In this document: piece by piece, positions 55,006 to 59,630 of the stretch
Position numbering within the stretch: position 1 is the first letter of the stretch
Layout of the letters: the number at the start of each line of letters is the position of its first letter
Source: Gammaproteobacteria bacterium
GTDB lineage: Bacteria > Pseudomonadota > Gammaproteobacteria > Steroidobacterales > PWYM01
DNA: 59,630 nucleotides
Assembly: GCA_003567855.1 (NCBI GenBank)
Contig: PWYM01000212.1
Location: 1 to 59,630 of the forward strand
Direction of reading: 5' to 3'
Notes under the pieces: generated by a model
The model's input: the letters and a program-made list of their open reading frames with translations, nothing else
What the model was told of the DNA's origin: nothing
The model's database searches: none
Translations under genes and position numbers: made by a program

Positions 55006-56306
55006 CTGCCCGCCCGCGCCATCAGCGCTTCGATGTCTTCGGCGTCGACCGGCAGCGCGGCGCTGAGGACCTGGTGGCCGTCGCGGGTGACCAGCACGTC
55101 GTCTTCTATGCGCACCCCGAGCCCGCGCCACGCCTTCGGCGCACCCGAGTCGGCCGCGATGTAGATCCCGGGTTCCACCGTCATCGCCATGCCGGGTTCC
55201 TGCAGCCGCCACTGGTCGCCGACGCGGTAGTCACCGACGTCGTGCACGTCCAGCCCCAGCCAGTGGCCGGTGCGATGCATGAAGAATGGCCTGTAGGCCT
55301 CGTCGCGCACCAGGCGCTGCACGTTGCCATCTATGAGCCCGAGCCGCTTCAGGCCACGGGTGACCGCGCGCACTGCCGCCTCGTGCGGCTCGTTCCAGTG
55401 GTGGCCCGGCCCGACCTTCGCGATCGCGGCACGATGGGCCTCGAGCACGACGTCGTAGAGGTCGCGCTGGCGGGCATCGAATTCGCCACTGACGGGGAAG
55501 GTGCGGGTGATGTCGGAGGCGTAGCCCTCGCACTCGCAGCCGGCGTCGATCAGCAGCAGGTCACCCTCCTGCAGACGCGCGTTGTTACGCGTGTAGTGCA
55601 GCACGCAGGCGTTGTGGCCGCCGGCGACGATGGGCTGGTACGACGGCACCGCATCGTGGCGGCGGAACTCGTGCAGAAACTCGGCCTCGATTTCGTACTC
55701 GTACATGCCCGGCTGCGTCGCCTGCATCGCGCGCCGGTGGGCTGCCACGCCAATGCGCGCGGCGCGACGCATCGCCGAGCACTCGGCGCGCGACTTGTAG
55801 AGGCGCATGTCGTGGAGCATCGGGTCGAGGGCGACGAACTCGTGCGGCGCGTGGGCGCCGGCGCGCTGTCGCAGCGCGTTGACCCAGCCGATCACGCGCG
55901 CGTCGAATTCCGGGTGAGTCCCCATCGTGTGGTAGACGCGTTCGCACTGCTCGAGCAGGCCCGGGAGGATGTCGTCGACGTCGGTGATCGGGAAGGCGTC
56001 GTCGGCGCCGTAGTCACGCACCGCGCCATCGGTGCCGACGCGTTCACCATCCCAGCGCTCGCGCTCCGGGTCGCGATCCCGGCAGAACAGGATGAACTCA
56101 CCGTGATCCCGACCGGGGATCAGCACGGCGATCGCCTCCGGCTCCGGGAAGTCGGTCAGGTAGAGAAAGTCGCTGTCCTGGCGATACGGAAAGGTGACGT
56201 CACGGTTGCGGACCCGCTCCGGCGCCGCGGCGAGCAGCGCCACACCGCCGCGGCCGATCATGCGCATCAGCTGGCGGCGACGGCGGGCGAATTCCCGTGG
56301 GTTCAT
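55002..56306 (-). CDS. pepP: Xaa-Pro aminopeptidase P
   Basis: A Mn-dependent peptidase removing N-terminal residues before proline. Its 434 residues include an N-terminal AMP_N domain (about 1-135) and the pita-bread catalytic domain with metal ligands in LLIDAGCECEGYASDITRTF, the His in HRTGHWLGLDVHD, and Glu in VEPGIYI and VRIEDDVLV. It starts 11 bp after ygfB and overlaps ubiH, the conserved ygfB-pepP-ubiH order. Confidence 0.96.
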   Translation of the reverse strand: MNPREFARRRRQLMRMIGRGGVALLAAAPERVRNRDVTFPYRQDSDFLYLTDFPEPEAIAVLIPGRDHGEFILFCRDRDPERERWDGERVGTDGAVRDYGADDAFPITDVDDILPGLLEQCERVYHTMGTHPEFDARVIGWVNALRQRAGAHAPHEFVALDPMLHDMRLYKSRAECSAMRRAARIGVAAHRRAMQATQPGMYEYEIEAEFLHEFRRHDAVPSYQPIVAGGHNACVLHYTRNNARLQEGDLLLIDAGCECEGYASDITRTFPVSGEFDARQRDLYDVVLEAHRAAIAKVGPGHHWNEPHEAAVRAVTRGLKRLGLIDGNVQRLVRDEAYRPFFMHRTGHWLGLDVHDVGDYRVGDQWRLQEPGMAMTVEPGIYIAADSGAPKAWRGLGVRIEDDVLVTRDGHQVLSAALPVDAEDIEALMARAGR

Positions 56307-56316
56307 CGGCGATTGC

Positions 56317-56898
56317 TCAGGAATGCAGCCGGGAGGCGTCCGAGCCGCGTTCGCGCAGCGCGGCGAGTTCTTCGAAACTCATCTGTACACCGACACGCAC
56401 GAACTCGACGAGCTCGGTAAACGCACGTTCGGCCTCCTCGTGGGAATCCGGGTCGTCATCCGAATACGTGGCCCGGCCGATTTCCGAGAAATCCTCGACG
56501 ACCTCGACGACGTGCCGGGCGCCGTAGCGCGATTCGAGCTCGTCGGCCGCGGGCAGCCCACCACAGGCGAGCCCGTGCAGGAAGCCCTGGCACCACAGCG
56601 CCAGCGCCTCGGTGCGCTCCTGCAGGGCGATATCGTCACCGGGCAGCAGCATCTCGAACGAGAACTCCCTCGCCTCGAGGTCGCGCCACTGCGCCGCGAA
56701 CACCTCCGTCAGCCGCCGACGGGCCTCGGCGACAGCCGCATTGGCGCGATCAGCGCCCTCGAGCGCCTCATCCAGCCACGGCTGCAGCGCACGTTCACCG
56801 CTGGTGCACAGGCGCCCGCACAGACTGCCGTGCAGCTCCGATGCGGATGAATCACTGCCTGCGCGGCGCAGAACGTCGATGAGCTCAGTATGTTCCAT
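56317..56898 (-). CDS. ygfB: UPF0149 family protein (YgfB)
   Basis: A 193-residue all-helical protein of the UPF0149 family: LHGSLCGRLC near the N-terminus and ALALWCQGFLHGLACGG in the centre are diagnostic. Family members are linked to regulation in pseudomonads; the role here is not established. It diverges from zapB over 88 bp and leads the ygfB-pepP-ubiH run. Confidence 0.95.
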   Translation of the reverse strand: MEHTELIDVLRRAGSDSSASELHGSLCGRLCTSGERALQPWLDEALEGADRANAAVAEARRRLTEVFAAQWRDLEAREFSFEMLLPGDDIALQERTEALALWCQGFLHGLACGGLPAADELESRYGARHVVEVVEDFSEIGRATYSDDDPDSHEEAERAFTELVEFVRVGVQMSFEELAALRERGSDASRLHS

Positions 56899-56908
56899 GC
56901 GGCGATTC

Positions 56909-56929
56909 TACCGGTCGCATCAATGCGAC
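56909..56929 (-). promoter_or_regulatory. Candidate ygfB promoter region with 16-bp dyad
   Basis: The minus strand has TAGAAT six bases before the ygfB ATG, implying a near-leaderless transcript. A perfect dyad GTCGCAT-CA-ATGCGAC (56914-56929) overlaps the spacer between -35 and -10, an operator-like position. No good -35 hexamer is visible. Confidence 0.5.
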
Positions 56930-56949
56930 TCACGTCTGCTGGTGATTTG

Positions 56950-56979
56950 TTGACCATGCTCCGGAGCTGGCTCTATAGT
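56950..56979 (+). promoter_or_regulatory. Candidate zapB-zapA promoter
   Basis: TTGACC (56950-56955) and TATAGT (56974-56979), 18 bases apart, form the best sigma70-type promoter in the window. The expected start point falls on or next to the ATG at 56987, so the mRNA could be leaderless; no ribosome-binding site precedes that ATG. Confidence 0.65.
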
Positions 56980-56986
56980 CGCCGCC

Positions 56987-57220
56987 ATGAGCAGCGAGCG
57001 CAGCCGCCACCCCGTTGAAGCCGAACTCGAGCGCCTTGAGAAGCGTCTCGAGGAGCTCGTGCTGATCTGTGGCCAGCTTAAGGAAGAGAACCGCTCGCTG
57101 CGCCAGCGCCAGGAGGCGCTGATGACCGAACGTGCGACGCTGCTGCAGAAGAACGAGCAGGTGCGTGCGCGCGTGGAAGCAATGGTAGGCCGCCTCAAGG
57201 CACTGGAGCATGGCACATGA
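56987..57220 (+). CDS. zapB: Small coiled-coil protein, ZapB-like (TIGR02449 type)
   Basis: A 77-residue, nearly continuous coiled coil rich in Leu, Glu and Arg (about residues 10-72, with ELERLEKRLEELVLICGQLK). Proteins of this type sit directly upstream of zapA in gammaproteobacteria and are taken to help Z-ring assembly; direct proof for this family is limited. It overlaps zapA by four bases (ATGA). Confidence 0.88.
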   Translation: MSSERSRHPVEAELERLEKRLEELVLICGQLKEENRSLRQRQEALMTERATLLQKNEQVRARVEAMVGRLKALEHGT

Positions 57221-57531
57221 GCGACACGACCACGCAGGTCAGCGTCCGGATCCTCGAGAAGGAATACCAGATCGCCTGCCCTGCGGATGCGCGCAACGAC
57301 CTGCTGAACTCGGCGGCGCTGCTCAATGGGCGCATGCGCGAGATCCGCGACAGCGGCAAGGTCATCGGCCTGGACCGCATCGCGGTGATGGCCGCGCTGA
57401 ATATTGCCAACGAGCTGCTGAGCAGCCGCACGATGGACGAGGCGCTCGAGACCCGGCTCGGCACCCGGCTTCGCAGCATGCGCGAGCGCGTAGAGGCGGC
57501 GGTGGAGCGCGGCCGCCAGCTTGAATTCTGA
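57217..57531 (+). CDS. zapA: Cell division protein ZapA
   Basis: A 104-residue Z-ring protein that crosslinks FtsZ filaments. The N-terminal globular part (VSVRILEKEYQIACPADA, then LLNSAALLNGRMREIRDSGK) and the C-terminal coiled-coil (about 60-104) match the family. It is coupled to the small ZapB-like protein and followed by 6S RNA, the classic order. Confidence 0.95.
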   Translation: MSDTTTQVSVRILEKEYQIACPADARNDLLNSAALLNGRMREIRDSGKVIGLDRIAVMAALNIANELLSSRTMDEALETRLGTRLRSMRERVEAAVERGRQLEF

Positions 57532-57576
57532 TTTGCGTGCAGCGCCGGCAACCGCCGGTACACGCACCGTCAATGG

Positions 57577-57582
57577 TAGAAT
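57577..57582 (+). promoter_or_regulatory. -10 element of the 6S RNA promoter
   Basis: TAGAAT sits six bases before the expected 5' end of 6S RNA. The -35 position is not consensus. A small CCGGC/GCCGG hairpin (57545-57558) lies upstream, after zapA. Confidence 0.5.
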
Positions 57583-57588
57583 GGTGTT

Positions 57589-57778
57589 CTGGCGTCTCCT
57601 GCAGTGTTCGACGCGGGCCTGGAAGTCTTTCGACCCTAATCATCTCTCTAGGGGTTGTGACCTGTCGCCGTTTTGAGCTGAACCGCCTCGAGCGGATAGC
57701 CTGCGCGGTGACGGCTTACCCCACCTTCCGCTCCGGTTCGAGAGCAATGGTCTGTGACGGCACAGGCGGGAGACGCCT
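57589..57778 (+). ncRNA. ssrS: 6S RNA
   Basis: A regulatory RNA of about 190 nt that mimics an open promoter and sequesters sigma70 RNA polymerase in stationary phase. It lies between zapA and fau, the diagnostic position in gammaproteobacteria. The ends pair: GGCGTCTCC (57591-57599) with GGGAGACGCC (57768-57777). The central part, with the CCTAATCATCTCTCTAGGGG stretch and the GACGGCTTACCCC strand opposite, fits the large bulge. Ends are estimated from the closing stem. Confidence 0.88.
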
Positions 57779-57807
57779 CTTCTCTTCCCCGCCCTGCCCC
57801 CCAACGC

Positions 57808-58386
57808 ATGTCCCCGCCCGCTGACCGCGCTGCGCTGCAGCCGCTGCGGCGCAGCCTGCGCCAGCGTCGGCGCGCCCTGCGCGGCAGCGAGCGACGTCAG
57901 TGCGAACACGCGATCCACGCCGCGGTACGCGCCCTGCTGCTGCGTCGCTGGCGGCGAATCGCGGCCTTCGAGGCCATCGACGGCGAACCCGACCTTGCAC
58001 CCGTGCTCGGTCCCGTACTGCTGCGCGGCCGGGTGCTGGCATTGCCCGAGATCGTCCACGGCGCGCGTGAACCCGAGATGCGTTTCGTCGCCGCGCGCGC
58101 CGATGGCAGGCAACTGCTGGTCCCGCCGGCAGCGCTGGACCTGGCACTGGTGCCGCTGATCGGATTCGACGCGACTGGCAACCGGATCGGCTTCGGCGCC
58201 GGTTATTACGATCGGGCATTTCGGCAGCTGCGCGGCAGAACGCACTGGCGCCACCCGCAACTGGTCGGTATCGCCTTCGAGTGTCAGCGGGTCGAAGTGC
58301 TGCCGGCGGCACCGTGGGATATTCCGCTCGACGCCATCGTCACCGAGCGCGGCCTGCAACGCTTTCCCCTTCAACAGCGAACCTGA
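57808..58386 (+). CDS. fau: 5-formyltetrahydrofolate cyclo-ligase
   Basis: An ATP-dependent enzyme returning 5-formyl-THF to the folate pool (YgfA). The start at ATG 57808 gives 192 residues; an in-frame GTG at 57754 lies inside 6S RNA and would need translation through its 3' strand. Typical segments are LPEIVHGAREPEMRF, DATGNRIGFGAGYYDRAF and AFECQRVEVLPAAPWDIPLD. It follows ssrS as in E. coli, possibly by read-through. Confidence 0.94.
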   Translation: MSPPADRAALQPLRRSLRQRRRALRGSERRQCEHAIHAAVRALLLRRWRRIAAFEAIDGEPDLAPVLGPVLLRGRVLALPEIVHGAREPEMRFVAARADGRQLLVPPAALDLALVPLIGFDATGNRIGFGAGYYDRAFRQLRGRTHWRHPQLVGIAFECQRVEVLPAAPWDIPLDAIVTERGLQRFPLQQRT

Positions 58387-58395
58387 GGAGCACAC

Positions 58396-58860
58396 ATGGG
58401 CTACTGGCTGATGAAATCCGAGCCATCGGAATTCAGCATCGACGACCTGCGCAACGAGGCCAGACGCACGACCCACTGGGACGGCATACGCAACTACCAG
58501 GCGCGCAATATGATGCGCGACGAGATGCAAAAGGGCGATCTCGTGCTCTTCTACCACTCCAACTGTGACCCGCCCGGCGTTGTCGGTATTGCCGAGGTCG
58601 TACGCGAAGCGTACCCCGATCACACGGCCTTCGATCCCGACGACAAGCACTACGACCCCAAGAGCGATCCGGACGCGCCGCGCTGGTTCATGGTCGACGT
58701 GCGCTACCGGAAGAAACTCCGCCGCTGCATACCGCTGCACGAGCTGAAAGCGCATTCGCAGGGCAAATTGCAGGGTTTCCCGCTTCTGAGAAAGGGCAAC
58801 CGGCTGTCGATCATGCCGGTGACCAAAGCGCAGTGGGACTTCATCGTCGGCCTCGAGTGA
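58396..58860 (+). CDS. EVE-domain protein
   Basis: A 154-residue PUA-like EVE domain protein opening GYWLMKSEPSEFSIDDL, with the GIRNYQARNMMRDEM pocket region and LQGFPLLRKGNRLSIMPV. Such domains are thought to bind modified nucleobases in DNA or RNA. A clear AGGAG site precedes the ATG at 58396. It lies nine bases after fau and is probably on the same transcript. Confidence 0.93.
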   Translation: MGYWLMKSEPSEFSIDDLRNEARRTTHWDGIRNYQARNMMRDEMQKGDLVLFYHSNCDPPGVVGIAEVVREAYPDHTAFDPDDKHYDPKSDPDAPRWFMVDVRYRKKLRRCIPLHELKAHSQGKLQGFPLLRKGNRLSIMPVTKAQWDFIVGLE

Positions 58861-58907
58861 CGCACCACGAACGATGTCCGGGCGGTATATGGACGTGCCG
58901 TGAAACG

Positions 58908-58968
58908 ACATGACGACATGTCATGTGACGGTACAGACGTGCCTGCAACTTCGAGATGCAGGTCACAT
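58908..58968. repeat. Nested inverted repeats between the EVE gene and the lysine-repeat gene
   Basis: Three dyads crowd into 61 bp: ACATGAC/GTCATGT (58908-58926, 5-base spacer), CCTGCA/TGCAGG (58942-58962) and ATGTGAC/GTCACAT (58923-58929 with 58962-58968), the last enclosing the second. They could be overlapping operator sites, or a structured 3' end of the EVE transcript. No T-run follows. Confidence 0.5.
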
Positions 58969-59015
58969 CACGGATGACTCAAGTGCAAGTCGCTGGAAAT
59001 TGTAGTTTTTTGATA

Positions 59016-59021
59016 TATACT
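59016..59021 (+). promoter_or_regulatory. Candidate -10 for the lysine-repeat gene
   Basis: TATACT lies in the most AT-rich stretch of the window (a T-run then GATATATACT), 32 bases before the ATG at 59054, with a CGGAG ribosome-binding site between. The -35 is unclear. The AT-rich segment suggests a strong or curvature-dependent promoter. Confidence 0.55.
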
Positions 59022-59053
59022 CGGCTTGGAAATCCCTGACACGGAGACTACCC

Positions 59054-59533
59054 ATGGCGAAGAAACCTGCTTCGAAGAAGAAAACATCGACGAAGAAAAA
59101 AGTCGTGCGACGTGCACGTGCTGCATCACGTACGGCCAAGCGAGTGAGTAAGAAGGTTGCCAAGCGCGTTGCGCGCAAGGTCACCAAGAAAAAGGCCTCC
59201 AAGAAGAAAGTAGCCAAGAAGAAAACCAAGAAGAAGGCTGGCAAGAAAAAGGTCGCCAAGAAGCGCACCAAGAAAAAGGCCGCGAAGAAAAAAGTAGCCA
59301 AGAAGAAGACCAAGAAAAAGGCCGCCAAGAAAAAAGTCGCCAAGAAGCGCACCAAGAAAAAGGCCGCGAAGAAAAAAGTAGCCAAGAAGAAGGCTTCCAA
59401 GAAAAAGGCTACGCGCAAGAAGGCGACCCGTAAAAAGGCCGCCAAGAAGAAGACCACTCGCAAGAAAGCCACCCGGAAAAAGGCCAGCAGGAAGAAAGCT
59501 TCTTCCCGCAAGAAGGCCAGCATCCGGCGGTAA
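59054..59533 (+). CDS. Lysine-rich repeat protein, histone H1/AlgP-like
   Basis: A 159-residue, extremely basic protein made almost only of Lys, Ala, Arg, Thr, Ser and Val. The middle (about residues 45-125) is a tandem repeat of a roughly 12-residue unit, TKKKAAKKKVAK with slight variation, and the tail is Arg/Lys pairs such as KKATRKKATRKK. It resembles the C-terminal tails of eukaryotic H1 and of AlgP-type proteins and should bind DNA or RNA without a fold. DNA here is AAG/AAA-rich, unlike the GC-rich neighbours, because of the lysine codons. Repeat number could vary between strains. Confidence 0.9.
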   Translation: MAKKPASKKKTSTKKKVVRRARAASRTAKRVSKKVAKRVARKVTKKKASKKKVAKKKTKKKAGKKKVAKKRTKKKAAKKKVAKKKTKKKAAKKKVAKKRTKKKAAKKKVAKKKASKKKATRKKATRKKAAKKKTTRKKATRKKASRKKASSRKKASIRR

Positions 59534-59542
59534 TGCGTCGAC

Positions 59543-59612
59543 CGGGTCGGCACTTCGGGTGTCGGCCCGCCTGAACCGCGGTGGGCGGTGGCATTCAGCC
59601 GCCGCCCGACCG
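59543..59612 (+). other. Two GC-rich hairpins downstream of the lysine-repeat gene
   Basis: The first (59543-59569) has an 11-bp stem with two G-U pairs closing a TTCGG loop. The second (59583-59607, extended by CGGT/ACCG to 59612) has a 10-bp stem and an ATTCA loop. Neither is followed by a T-run, so termination would be non-canonical. Placed just after the stop codon, they probably form the transcript's 3' end. Confidence 0.5.
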
Positions 59613-59630
59613 CTGAAGAGATGCCCGCGA

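Noticed and set aside
59054-59533. Regular short repeats that might be a CRISPR array
   Set aside because: The repeats are in-frame lysine/alanine codons without unique spacers of equal length.
58963-59553. Minus-strand open frame rich in FFLAAFFL-type repeats opposite the lysine-repeat gene
   Set aside because: It is the reverse reading of AAG/AAA lysine codons; the plus-strand frame has a promoter, a ribosome-binding site and a known protein type.

Overview
The window looks like chromosomal DNA of a high-G+C gammaproteobacterium. The clearest signs are two conserved gene orders: lptD-surA-pdxA-rsmA-apaG-apaH, and ygfB/pepP/ubiH diverging from zapB/zapA followed by 6S RNA and fau. Outer-membrane assembly (LptD, SurA), an Lgt/RlpA lipoprotein pathway and a full rod-shape cluster indicate a rod-shaped Gram-negative cell. 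A solitary ectoine synthase next to a BCCT osmolyte transporter points to a salt-exposed habitat. A halophilic or marine Chromatiales-like lineage is a guess; no rRNA is present to settle it. I see no tRNA, rRNA, insertion sequence, prophage or CRISPR array.

Layout. 1-3253: a P-type ATPase cut by the window edge, glutamate dehydrogenase, a universal stress protein and a two-CBS protein. 3317-9419: orphan ectC, then on the other strand a gatCAB-hslO-BCCT operon. 9609-19544: mreB-mreC-mreD-mrdA-rodA-mltB-rlpA-dacA-ybeD-lipB, an elongasome and peptidoglycan-remodelling block. 19564-21323: amgK-murU for cell-wall sugar recycling, divergent from lptD-surA-pdxA-rsmA-apaG-apaH (21362-27890). 27911-31122: 3-hydroxyanthranilate dioxygenase, kynureninase and kynurenine 3-monooxygenase, the quinolinate (NAD precursor) branch of tryptophan breakdown. 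31100-34083: thyA-lgt, a tandem fluoride-channel pair and pyrophosphatase. 34103-39681: a YyaL-like thioredoxin-fold protein, an ankyrin protein and a very large double HtrA-type protease. 39771-45467: a glycine cleavage operon (gcvT, gcvH, split gcvPA/gcvPB) plus a PfkB kinase, controlled by a tandem glycine riboswitch with a terminator. 45606-50029: a DUF885 protein with altered active-site motifs, ispG, and an Lrp regulator divergent from phenylalanine hydroxylase. 50035-53742: a retropepsin / inactive transglutaminase-7TM / ATP-grasp / LOG cassette. 53770-58860: ubiH-pepP-ygfB, zapB-zapA, 6S RNA, fau and an EVE-domain protein. 59054-59533: a lysine-repeat histone H1-like protein.

Genes are packed tightly. 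Many junctions are 4-bp ATGA or GTGA overlaps, and GTG and TTG starts are common, so several starts given here are shorter than the longest open frame. Except for 45203-45605 (glycine riboswitch region, 403 bp), no gap between genes exceeds 300 bp. The least described parts are the retropepsin/transglutaminase/ATP-grasp cassette, the double protease with its overlapping ankyrin gene, the orphan ectC neighbourhood and the unequal FluC pair.
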